DNA of 5,643 nucleotides from Bacteroidales bacterium (GTDB taxonomy: Bacteria; Bacteroidota; Bacteroidia; Bacteroidales; Muribaculaceae): contig SFNM01000113.1 in NCBI GenBank assembly GCA_004552725.1, positions 1 through 5,643 of the forward strand, in the 5' to 3' direction. The translations under genes and the position numbers were made by a program. Positions within the stretch are counted from its first letter, which is position 1. Each line of letters opens with the position of its first letter. Shown one piece after another: positions 1-5,643 of this stretch. The notes under the pieces are model-generated. The model ran no database searches, was not told where the DNA came from, and saw only the letters and a program-made list of their open reading frames with translations.

Positions 1-415
1 CGGGCAAATTGAAAGAGAAGAGGGTGTTGCCGTCTTGGTTTGAAATGCAAAAATCGGTTAGGGCGATTATGTCCATTCCAATTAGCACATCGTAATCGTC
101 AATGTCACTGCAATATACCTCTAAGTTGGAGATGAGATAACCGTTAGGAAGGCCTAAATTGATTTTATATGTTTTGACTTTGGCATCACCGCCAATTCCC
201 ATAATAACCCCCTCATTGTATGGGGAAAGGCTCAGCTCTTTTACGATTCGTGGCGAAATGAATGTGAATTGAGCACCGGTGTCCCAAGTTGCGGCATCGG
301 TATAGTGATATGGAGGTAATTGGTCACTTTCTTTAATATCGCACCCTGCCATGATGATGGCATTTGTGATTATGGCATCGGCTGAGCCGGTGAATAATTT
401 TCGGAAGGCGGTCAT
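1..415 (-). CDS. Retropepsin-like aspartic protease (3' end outside the window)
   Basis: Probable peptidase of the retroviral-type (retropepsin, clan AA) aspartic protease fold, whose members act as homodimers with one catalytic Asp per chain. 138 codons are visible. Residues 44-48 read WDTGA, the catalytic D-T-G-A signature (Asp45), followed by FIS. GIGG at 73-76 fits the flap region, and VLIGMDII at 110-117 matches the hydrophobic-hydrophobic-G motif near the end of the fold. The last residues, a DFCISN stretch and FSFNLP, resemble the C-terminal end of short cytoplasmic Bacteroidales retropepsins as I remember them, so probably only a short tail is missing. No convincing signal peptide or membrane segment is present, so I infer a cytoplasmic protein. 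The start ATG overlaps the stop of the 55-residue gene upstream (ATGA), implying translational coupling. The substrate is unknown. The family call is firm; proteolytic activity is inferred from the motif. Confidence 0.85.
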   Translation of the reverse strand, partial: MTAFRKLFTGSADAIITNAIIMAGCDIKESDQLPPYHYTDAATWDTGAQFTFISPRIVKELSLSPYNEGVIMGIGGDAKVKTYKINLGLPNGYLISNLEVYCSDIDDYDVLIGMDIIALTDFCISNQDGNTLFSFNLP

Positions 416-579
416 AGAATCCCTTTGGGAAGTTTTACGATGGGATGTTCGGTGCGAGGGATGGTGTACGAGCCGGGCTTTACTTTGAAAAAGGAATTGA
501 AGGCGCGCTCGGTAGTGGCGCGCTTTGGCGAATCAAGCACAACAAAGTCTTCAATATGTGGTTTTTTTAAATCAACCAT
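412..579 (-). CDS. Small 55-residue protein coupled to the retropepsin
   Basis: I do not recognise this protein. It runs from ATG at 579-577 to TGA at 414-412 and encodes 55 residues, starting MVDLKKPHIEDFVVLDS and ending HPIVKLPKGIL. An in-frame stop at 606-604 excludes a longer upstream start, and this is the first ATG after a good Bacteroides-type promoter. The stop overlaps the protease start by four bases (ATGA), the strongest evidence that it is translated. The N-terminal half is mixed charged and hydrophobic; the C-terminal third, from about residue 34, is rich in Pro, Lys and Gly (KPGSYTIPRTEHPIVKLP) and may be extended or disordered. There is no signal peptide, membrane segment or Cys. 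From position alone it could be a substrate, inhibitor or partner of the protease; that is speculation. Its short length makes it easy for annotation pipelines to miss. Confidence 0.7.
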   Translation of the reverse strand: MVDLKKPHIEDFVVLDSPKRATTERAFNSFFKVKPGSYTIPRTEHPIVKLPKGIL

Positions 580-582
580 GGC

Positions 583-608
583 CGTAAATTTTATGGTGCA
601 AATTTACG
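583..608. repeat. Perfect 9-bp inverted repeat over the -7 element, possible operator
   Basis: CGTAAATTT (583-591) and AAATTTACG (600-608) are perfect inverted copies separated by 8 bases. The pair covers the -7 element and the predicted transcription start of the small protein/retropepsin unit. The distal arm lies upstream of the expected start, so it would not be in the transcript; this argues for a DNA-binding site of a dimeric regulator rather than an RNA hairpin. The AT-rich composition weakens the case for function, but nine perfect base pairs with C/G ends exactly on the promoter are notable. Confidence 0.45.
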
Positions 609-630
609 AAATAAAAACGAAATATGCAAA
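599..630 (-). promoter_or_regulatory. Bacteroides-type promoter for the small protein/retropepsin unit
   Basis: On the minus strand TTTG (630-627) is followed after 20 bases by TAAATTTG (606-599), an exact match to the Bacteroidota primary sigma factor consensus TTTG-N19-21-TAnnTTTG. Transcription should start around 592-595, giving a leader of only some 13-16 bases before the ATG at 579. No Shine-Dalgarno sequence is present, as is usual in this phylum. The -33 element starts right after the racemase stop codon (635-633), so the unit has its own promoter in a 53-base gap. The -33 and -7 elements lie in two copies of a direct repeat, GCAAATTTAC (598-607) and GCAAATTTTAC (626-636). Confidence 0.75.
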
Positions 631-632
631 TT

Positions 633-2915
633 TTACTCGCGGAAGTAGATGCGGTGGATGCGGGGGGAGACGGCGGTGAGGAGTTCGTAGGGGATGGTGT
701 CGAGGGTGGCGGCGAGGCGTTGAACGGGCATTTGCGGGCCGTAGATTTCGACGGGGTCGCCGATGGCTGCTGCGGGCACGTCGGTGATGTCGATCATGCA
801 TTGGTCCATACAGATGTTGCCAACTGTGGGACATTCGATGCCGCGGACCACGAACGAGGCGGCGCCTCGGCCGAGGTGGCGGTTGATACCGTCGGCATAG
901 CCGATGGGGATGGTTGCGATGACCGACGGGCGAGTGAGTTTTCCTCGGCGAGCATAGCCGATGGTGGTGCCGGCGGGCCAATGCTTTATGGAGATGATGG
1001 TGGAACGAAGAGTGGCTACCGGACGCAGGTCGCCGGGCATCGTATCGAGTGGCGACACGCCGTAGAGACCGATGCCAAGGCGCACCATATCGTATTGATA
1101 CTCAGGGTATCGCATGATGCCGGCGGTGTTGAGGATGTGGCGCTTTACGGGGTATGGGAGCGCCTCGATGATGGCCGACGACATGCGGTGGAATGTGGTA
1201 AGTTGAAGTTCGGTGTAGTCGTTCATATCGGGGCAGTCGGCAGTGGCGAGATGACTGAAAATCGATGCCACGCGAATATGTGCGGAGGATTTGAGGTATG
1301 TGATGAGTTGGGGTAATTCTGCTTCGGTGAAGCCTACGCGGTGCATACCTGTGTCGAGTTTGATGTGCGCGTTGAAAGAGTCGATACCGCAACTTTGGGC
1401 TGCGTTGACTAATGTGGCAAGTTCGCGCATGGAAAAAACCGACGGCTCCAGGTTGTTGTTGAATAGCGCTTTGTAGTTGCCGGTGACGGGATTAAGTACT
1501 ACGATAGGCATGGAGATGCCGCCGCGTCGTAGTTCGATGCCTTCTTCGATGACTGCCACGGCGAGCATAGTGGCACCTTGTGCTTGAAGTGTTTTTGCCA
1601 CTTCCACGGCGCCGATGCCGTAGGCTGATGCTTTGACCATAGCAATGACTCCGGTAGTGGATTGGAGGAGCGAGCGGTAGTAGTTGAAGTTGTGTATGAG
1701 TGCATCGAGGTTCACTTCCATAATTGAGTCGTGGCGAGGCACGGCGAGGATGTCTTTGATAGGTTGTAGCCCACGGCCGAAAATAAGGATTGATTCGCTG
1801 CTGAATTGATTAGTGTCGACAGATGCGATGAACTGCTCGACGGAAACGAAGTGCTGCAGCGAAATTGTGGACGGGATGTCGGAGTAAGAGTCTGAGCCAA
1901 TGGTGATTACTCGGTTGATGCCGAAGCGGTAGAGTAGGTTGATAACCGTGGCAGAGTCGGCACCGAATATGTTGGAGAGAATGACGGTGTTGGAGCGCGT
2001 CGGAGTGCAACGGCGCCGCATGAAATCGAGGGCGCTTATGAGCGAGCGGTAGTCGTTGGTGAATGAGTCAAACAGAACCACACAGTCGTTGACACCTTCG
2101 CGCACATCGATGCGGTTTGAAGGAATGAAAGTGTCGGAGTTGGGAGTAACGCCGATGAGTTGGGCCATCTTTTCAACGGCTTGTAGGTTGGTATCCACCT
2201 GAGTGGTCGGTGAATGGAGCGCGTTGGCGTGGAGTTGAGCGGAGCCAACGGATATGACGTGGCTACAGTTGGCAAAGAGAAGTGCTTTTTCTGCGGTTTT
2301 TTGCTCGATGGAGTCAAATCCGGAGAAGTGCTCGTCGGTGATAGGCATAAATATGCCGTATGTGGGGCGGACGAGGTTGGCAAGGCGAGCCATATCACCG
2401 ACACGGTCGATGCCTACTTCGATTATTGCGTAGTCAATGCCTGGCTGGAGTTCGGTGATAGAGAGAGCCACGCCTAAGCGAGAGTTCCAACTGCGAGGAC
2501 TGCGCTGTAGACGAACTTTGCCGTAAAGTGCTTGGAAGAGTTGCTCCTTGATAACGGTTTTGCCTACACTCCCGGTGATGGCTATGAATTTCACATGGTC
2601 GAGAGCAGCGCGTGCTTGCAAAGCAATAGCATAAATTGCTTGTTCTACCGATTTAACTACCACGAAAGCGGCGTCGGGGAAGTTAGAGGCATCGCACACC
2701 ATATTGTCGACCAAGAAAGCGCGAACGCCTTGTGAATACATATTATATATATATCGGTGGCCGTCGGCAGCATCGGTGTGAAGTGCGCAGAACATAGTGT
2801 TTTCGGCTTTGAACAGCGAACGACTGTCGATGATAAGGTGCTCGACGATATAATCGGGATTGCCAATTGCCGAGCCGTTTGAGGCGGATGCTATTTGAGC
2901 GATAGAGAGTTTCAT
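633..2915 (-). CDS. alr: Bifunctional MurF-like D-Ala-D-Ala ligase / alanine racemase fusion
   Basis: A 760-residue cytoplasmic fusion for peptidoglycan precursor synthesis. Residues 1 to about 397 form a MurF-type Mur ligase (family reaction: ATP-dependent addition of D-Ala-D-Ala to UDP-MurNAc-tripeptide): P-loop TGSVGKT 114-120, Glu166 in IIEVG, His196 in TDEHFSGF, and N287 in DSFTNDYRSL. From about 398 follows a complete PLP-dependent alanine racemase (L-Ala to D-Ala): PLP lysine K428 in VKASAYG, HIKLDTGMHRVGF 517-529, R612 in VRLGIGLYG, catalytic Tyr654 in TIGYARRG, IPIGYADG 669-676 and ICMDQC 701-706. The racemase half looks fully active. The MurF half departs from the family at several sites (Val117 in the P-loop, SNIF at 314-317, FGRG at 379-382 where KGSR is usual), so ligase activity is less certain. 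The start is supported by an ATGA overlap with the upstream GSCFA gene, indicating one operon. Confidence 0.93.
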   Translation of the reverse strand: MKLSIAQIASASNGSAIGNPDYIVEHLIIDSRSLFKAENTMFCALHTDAADGHRYIYNMYSQGVRAFLVDNMVCDASNFPDAAFVVVKSVEQAIYAIALQARAALDHVKFIAITGSVGKTVIKEQLFQALYGKVRLQRSPRSWNSRLGVALSITELQPGIDYAIIEVGIDRVGDMARLANLVRPTYGIFMPITDEHFSGFDSIEQKTAEKALLFANCSHVISVGSAQLHANALHSPTTQVDTNLQAVEKMAQLIGVTPNSDTFIPSNRIDVREGVNDCVVLFDSFTNDYRSLISALDFMRRRCTPTRSNTVILSNIFGADSATVINLLYRFGINRVITIGSDSYSDIPSTISLQHFVSVEQFIASVDTNQFSSESILIFGRGLQPIKDILAVPRHDSIMEVNLDALIHNFNYYRSLLQSTTGVIAMVKASAYGIGAVEVAKTLQAQGATMLAVAVIEEGIELRRGGISMPIVVLNPVTGNYKALFNNNLEPSVFSMRELATLVNAAQSCGIDSFNAHIKLDTGMHRVGFTEAELPQLITYLKSSAHIRVASIFSHLATADCPDMNDYTELQLTTFHRMSSAIIEALPYPVKRHILNTAGIMRYPEYQYDMVRLGIGLYGVSPLDTMPGDLRPVATLRSTIISIKHWPAGTTIGYARRGKLTRPSVIATIPIGYADGINRHLGRGAASFVVRGIECPTVGNICMDQCMIDITDVPAAAIGDPVEIYGPQMPVQRLAATLDTIPYELLTAVSPRIHRIYFRE

Positions 2916-3739
2916 CGGTTGTTGAAATTTGGTATGTGCCGGTTCTGCATAGCGATGCGACGGCGTTGTCGCGCTTCATCGCAGGTGGCCGGCGAGAAGT
3001 AAGTAGAGGCGAAACGTTCGTAGATGTATTCTACGGCTTGGTCGGAAGGATGTTTGAGGTCGGAAGCGTAGAAACGGTAGTCGCGCAAGTCGTCGTTAAG
3101 AATTTCGAAAGATGGAAAGTATTCGGCATGGGTGTGGGCAGTGATTTGGTCTACGGCCAGGCGAAGTATTGCTTTTGAGAGCGAGTTAGTCACAAGCCCA
3201 TCGGCTACATATCGGATAGGACTGACAGTGAAAATCACTTTTTTGTCGGGAGGCAATAGTGAGCACCAACGGTCGACGATTTGGTCGACAGAAAGCATTT
3301 CTACGGCAAAATCGGAAGCGGGCAGGCGGTGGCAGTTGCCTACGATGGCTTGAAGAGCATAGTTGCGGTAAACGCGGGCTGAGCCAAATGTGACGATAAT
3401 GGTGGTGGCCCGGTTGATGGCTTGACGCAGTGAGTCAAGGTCGGCATGAACCATGGCTTCGAGTTGGTCAAGTTCCGGCGCAACGTAGCGCGAAGCGAAG
3501 TCGAGACAGTGGTAATTGTTGCCATCGCAAACTACCAATAGGCTTTTGAGATCGAACACTCGTGCCAGCGACATCGGGTTGTAAAGGGGTCCCATAGGGT
3601 TGACCGTTACATCGAAGCCGTCGAGACGAAGTTGTTCTCCTATAGAGTCGGAGAAACAAGAGCCGAGCAACACGATGCGGTCGGAGTGGTCGATGGAAAA
3701 ACTGCCGTTGATAGGCTCTATTTCGGTGCGAAATTTCAT
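2912..3739 (-). CDS. GSCFA-domain family protein (SGNH-hydrolase-like)
   Basis: A 275-residue member of the GSCFA family, named after the motif seen here as LLGSCFS at residues 24-30. Other conserved stretches are NPMGPLYNPMSL (47-58), VTFGSARVYRN (116-126), GNCHRLPASDF (134-144), TVSPIRYVADG (171-181), YFPSFEI (207-213) and LRDYRFYASDLKHPS (218-232). The Ser27 motif together with the late DxxH (Asp227, His230) resembles the Ser/Asp-His arrangement of SGNH/GDSL-like esterases, so an esterase or related hydrolase is a reasonable inference; the substrate is unknown. No signal peptide is visible, suggesting a cytoplasmic location. It is first in an operon with the MurF/alanine racemase fusion (4-base ATGA overlap), so a cell-envelope role is plausible. 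The length is at the short end for the family as I remember it (about 300 residues or more). Confidence 0.9.
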   Translation of the reverse strand: MKFRTEIEPINGSFSIDHSDRIVLLGSCFSDSIGEQLRLDGFDVTVNPMGPLYNPMSLARVFDLKSLLVVCDGNNYHCLDFASRYVAPELDQLEAMVHADLDSLRQAINRATTIIVTFGSARVYRNYALQAIVGNCHRLPASDFAVEMLSVDQIVDRWCSLLPPDKKVIFTVSPIRYVADGLVTNSLSKAILRLAVDQITAHTHAEYFPSFEILNDDLRDYRFYASDLKHPSDQAVEYIYERFASTYFSPATCDEARQRRRIAMQNRHIPNFNNR

Positions 3740-3758
3740 TGTGATAGTCTTTGGAGTG

Positions 3759-3766
3759 CAAAGTTA
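3759..3766 (-). promoter_or_regulatory. Probable -7 element of the GSCFA/MurF-Alr operon promoter
   Basis: TAACTTTG on the minus strand (3766-3759) matches TAnnTTTG and continues as GCAC, like the other promoters here. It lies 19 bases before the GSCFA ATG, predicting a leader of about 12-15 bases. The expected -33 position (3790-3787, 20-base spacer) reads TGCT, not TTTG; the nearest T-rich run is at 3787-3782. The -33 element is therefore weak or absent, and the operon may need an activator or be modestly expressed. Confidence 0.55.
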
Positions 3767-3806
3767 GCCAAATTTGTCGGTAAAAAAGCACTTTTTTTCG
3801 ATTTTT

Positions 3807-3838
3807 CTTGGAGGATGAAAAATTTTTAGTTAATTTTG
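3807..3838 (+). promoter_or_regulatory. Bacteroides-type promoter for the sensor kinase/regulator operon
   Basis: CTTG (3807-3810, one mismatch to TTTG) is followed after exactly 20 bases by TAATTTTG (3831-3838), a full match to the -7 consensus TAnnTTTG. Transcription should start near 3844-3846, leaving a leader of under 20 bases before the ATG at 3863, with no Shine-Dalgarno sequence. The spacer holds the palindrome AAAAATTTTT (3818-3827), and AAAAAAG-CA-CTTTTTT (3782-3797) lies just upstream. These are A/T-tract symmetries that may bend the DNA or bind a regulator, but may equally be composition. Confidence 0.65.
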
Positions 3839-3862
3839 CACTGAAATGTTAAAATTGCAAAT

Positions 3863-5389
3863 ATGAAGAAGCATACAATATGGATATTGGTAATCGTGAT
3901 GGCCTGCGCCTTCCTTGGATTGCTATGTATTCAGATATTCTACATGAAGAATAATCTGCAGATACGCTATGAGCAATTCAGCCAGGGTGTGCGACAGAGT
4001 TTGCTGTCGGTTGCAATCCATTTGGAGCAAGACGAGACTCGTCATTATCTTGAGGATGAGGTAAACCGGGTGGAGTCGCAGTCGATATATGCGCAGCGAT
4101 TTGGCAATCTGCCTCAGCAAGAAGGCGTGAAGTATAGTTTTTCAACGGCATCGGGTCTTGAAGCCGACTTGACAATCAAAGGAGATATGAACGAAATCTC
4201 CAAGTTGCAGAGCGGCGGGTCGATTGTGAGTCGGTCGGTAAGGTCGATGCAAAGTATGTATCATGATCATTATTTATATCAAAAAGGTATGCTTGATGAT
4301 GTGATATTGAATATTATGACCACAGCATCGAATCGCCCTATTACTCAGCGTGCGGATTCCTCGTCGGTGCGTACTTATTTGCGCCAGCAACTCGACACTA
4401 TGGGCATCAACCTGCCATTTGAGTTCGCGGTGGTTAATCGCAACGGTGTAGTTCAATATCGTTCGAGCGGCTATTCACCGGCAACCGAAGATGATAATTT
4501 GTTTGTGCAAACGCTTTTTCCGCGCGACCCGTCGACCCAACGCTATTATTTGAAGGTGTATTTCCCCTCGACTAAGGACTATATCTACCACTCGATATCG
4601 TTCATGTTTCCGGCCTTTGCCTTTACGCTTATATTGCTGGTAATATTCGTGTTTACAATCATAGTGGCCTTCAGGCAGAAGAAATTGTCGGAGATGAAGA
4701 ACGATTTCATCAACAATATGACTCACGAGTTTAAGACCCCAATATCGTCGATATCGTTGGCGGCGCAGATGCTCAACGACCCGGCGGTGCGTAAATCGCC
4801 CACGATGTTGCAACAAATTGCCAATGTGGTGAATGATGAAACCAAACGCTTGCGCTTCCAAGTAGAGAAAGTGTTGCAGATGTCGCTCTACGAGCAGCAG
4901 AAAGCCACATTGAAGATAGAAGAAATTGATGCTAATCTCACTGTATATAATATAGTAAACACCTTCAAACTGAAGGTGGAAAAATACGGCGGACACATCA
5001 CAGCCAACCTCGATGCGCTCAACGGGTTGGTGGAAGTAGATGAGATGCACTTCACCAATGTGGTGTTCAATATTTTGGATAATGCGGTGAAATATCGCGC
5101 AGAGGACCGACCGCTGAATTTGACGGTGTCGTCGCGTGATTTAGATGACGAACGTCTCGAAATCACCATTGCCGACAATGGTATAGGCATCCGTCGCGAT
5201 GATTTGAAGAAAATATTCGACAAATTCTATCGTGTGTCCACAGGCAATCGCCACGATGTGAAAGGCTTCGGCTTAGGCCTTGCCTATGTTCGAAAAATGA
5301 TAACTGAAATGGGCGGCTCAATCACCGCTGAAAGTGAATTTAACGTAGGTACAAAATTTATAATCATACTCCCTCTTTCTAAAAATTAA
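3863..5389 (+). CDS. rprX: RprX-like membrane sensor histidine kinase
   Basis: A 508-residue sensor kinase that autophosphorylates on His and passes the phosphate to its partner regulator. TM1 is at about residues 6-27 and TM2 at about 247-270, enclosing a periplasmic sensor region of about 220 residues with no domain I recognise. The cytoplasmic part has the H-box NMTHEFKTP (285-293, phospho-acceptor His288), the N-box NILDNAVKY (403-411), the G1 box DNGIG (438-442), the F-box FDKFYR (452-457) and the G2 box GFGLGL (468-473), all intact; there is no HAMP domain. Architecture, size and the regulator that follows 5 bases downstream fit RprX of Bacteroides, known from an effect on porin expression when expressed in E. 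coli. The exact orthologue is my recognition, not a search result. It is the first gene of a plus-strand operon with its own promoter. The kinase is intact although its partner appears damaged. Confidence 0.88.
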   Translation: MKKHTIWILVIVMACAFLGLLCIQIFYMKNNLQIRYEQFSQGVRQSLLSVAIHLEQDETRHYLEDEVNRVESQSIYAQRFGNLPQQEGVKYSFSTASGLEADLTIKGDMNEISKLQSGGSIVSRSVRSMQSMYHDHYLYQKGMLDDVILNIMTTASNRPITQRADSSSVRTYLRQQLDTMGINLPFEFAVVNRNGVVQYRSSGYSPATEDDNLFVQTLFPRDPSTQRYYLKVYFPSTKDYIYHSISFMFPAFAFTLILLVIFVFTIIVAFRQKKLSEMKNDFINNMTHEFKTPISSISLAAQMLNDPAVRKSPTMLQQIANVVNDETKRLRFQVEKVLQMSLYEQQKATLKIEEIDANLTVYNIVNTFKLKVEKYGGHITANLDALNGLVEVDEMHFTNVVFNILDNAVKYRAEDRPLNLTVSSRDLDDERLEITIADNGIGIRRDDLKKIFDKFYRVSTGNRHDVKGFGLGLAYVRKMITEMGGSITAESEFNVGTKFIIILPLSKN

Positions 5390-5394
5390 AAACT

Positions 5395-5643
5395 ATGGAC
5401 GACCGCATGAAAATCCTCCTGTGCGAAGATGACGAAAACCTCGGCATGCTTCTGCGCGAATACCTGCAAGCAAAAGGCTTCAATGCCGACTTGTTTAGCG
5501 ATGGCGAAACCGGCTACAAGGCCTTCCTCAAAGGCAAGAAAGGCAAAGAAGTGACTATGTACAAAATCGGTGCTTTCACCTTCGATACTCAAAAGCAAAC
5601 CTTGATGATTGAAGACAAAGTGACCAAACTTACCACCAAAGAG
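5395..5643 (+). CDS. rprY: RprY-like response regulator with an internal receiver-domain deletion (3' end outside the window)
   Basis: 83 codons are visible up to the window end. Residues 1-47 are the start of an OmpR-type receiver domain, with the acidic pocket CEDDENLG (10-17; Asp12, Asp13), REYLQAKGF and a DGETGYKAFLKG stretch. The normal continuation, containing the phospho-acceptor Asp, an LDVMMP-like strand, the conserved Thr/Ser and the conserved Lys, is absent. Instead the frame passes at KGKKGKE (46-52) directly into MYKIGAFTFDTQKQ (55-68), which resembles the linker and first strands of the winged-helix DNA-binding domain. From my memory of RprY I estimate about 75-80 residues (about 230 bases) are missing. 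The frame is kept, and a 9-base tandem repeat sits at the junction. The expected product could not be phosphorylated in the usual way but might still bind DNA. An assembly fault is the main alternative. It is probably cotranscribed with the kinase, 5 bases upstream. Confidence 0.8.
   Translation, partial: MDDRMKILLCEDDENLGMLLREYLQAKGFNADLFSDGETGYKAFLKGKKGKEVTMYKIGAFTFDTQKQTLMIEDKVTKLTTKE
5530..5547 (+). repeat. Tandem 9-base repeat at the presumed deletion junction
   Basis: AAAGGCAAG (5530-5538) is followed directly by AAAGGCAAA (5539-5547), differing in the last base. Translated it gives KGKKGK, precisely where the receiver domain stops and the DNA-binding part begins. I infer that a GGCAA-type sequence existed at both ends of the missing segment, and that slippage, recombination or assembly collapse between them produced the present join. 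Confidence 0.6.

Noticed and set aside
341..415. Possible lipoprotein signal in the retropepsin N-terminus (MAGC at residues 22-25)
   Set aside because: The preceding segment contains polar residues (Asp13, Thr17, Asn18) and no clear hydrophobic core, so it is not a credible lipobox.
580..632. Rho-independent terminator after the racemase gene
   Set aside because: No GC-rich stem followed by a T run was found; the only hairpin-like symmetry here is the AT-rich inverted repeat on the next promoter.
425..679. 84-codon plus-strand frame MGSFTMGCSV...
   Set aside because: It overlaps the small coupled gene, its promoter and the racemase end in antisense, and ends in a low-complexity Gly/Arg tail; nothing supports its translation.
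624..1316. Long 230-codon open frame on the plus strand
   Set aside because: It lies entirely antisense to the racemase domain, whose catalytic motifs are intact on the minus strand. The Gly/Asp/Val-rich composition is what a mirror frame of GC-biased codons gives, and there is no promoter for it.
2740..2756. TA-rich run resembling a promoter or dinucleotide repeat
   Set aside because: It encodes the Tyr/Ile-rich stretch YIYNMY in the MurF domain and is explained by those codons.
3810..3829. GGAGG followed by ATG and a four-codon frame (MKNF)
   Set aside because: It lies between the -33 and -7 elements of the kinase promoter, so it should not be in the transcript, and Shine-Dalgarno sequences are not generally used in this phylum.

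Overview
The window looks like a chromosomal piece of a Bacteroidota bacterium, most likely order Bacteroidales; a Muribaculaceae-like or Bacteroides-like gut lineage is plausible but I cannot fix the family. The reasons are three promoters of the Bacteroides type (TAnnTTTG at -7, with or without TTTG at -33), gene starts without Shine-Dalgarno sequences, a fused MurF/alanine racemase gene, a GSCFA-domain gene and an RprX/RprY-type two-component pair.

Layout. The left part is read on the minus strand. Positions 3739 down to 633 hold a two-gene operon: a GSCFA-family protein, then (4-base ATGA overlap) a bifunctional MurF-like ligase/alanine racemase of cell-wall synthesis. Only 53 bases after it, a second minus-strand unit starts from its own promoter, which carries a perfect 9-bp inverted repeat. 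This unit encodes a 55-residue protein (579-412) that overlaps by ATGA with a retropepsin-like aspartic protease gene leaving the window at position 1. The right part is read on the plus strand: a sensor histidine kinase (3863-5389) and, 5 bases later, the start of its response regulator (5395 to the window end). The two directions diverge from a 123-base intergenic region (3740-3862) holding a promoter for each side.

Most notable points. (1) The response regulator seems to have lost the centre of its receiver domain, including the phospho-acceptor Asp, by an in-frame deletion at a short direct repeat; it passes directly from about residue 47 of the receiver into the linker and DNA-binding domain. 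This is either a real allele with a phosphorylation-blind regulator or an assembly fault near a contig end. (2) The small protein/retropepsin pair is compact, translationally coupled and has a palindrome over its promoter; it may be an undescribed two-component cassette. (3) The MurF half of the fusion has unusual residues at several normally conserved sites, while the racemase half looks intact.
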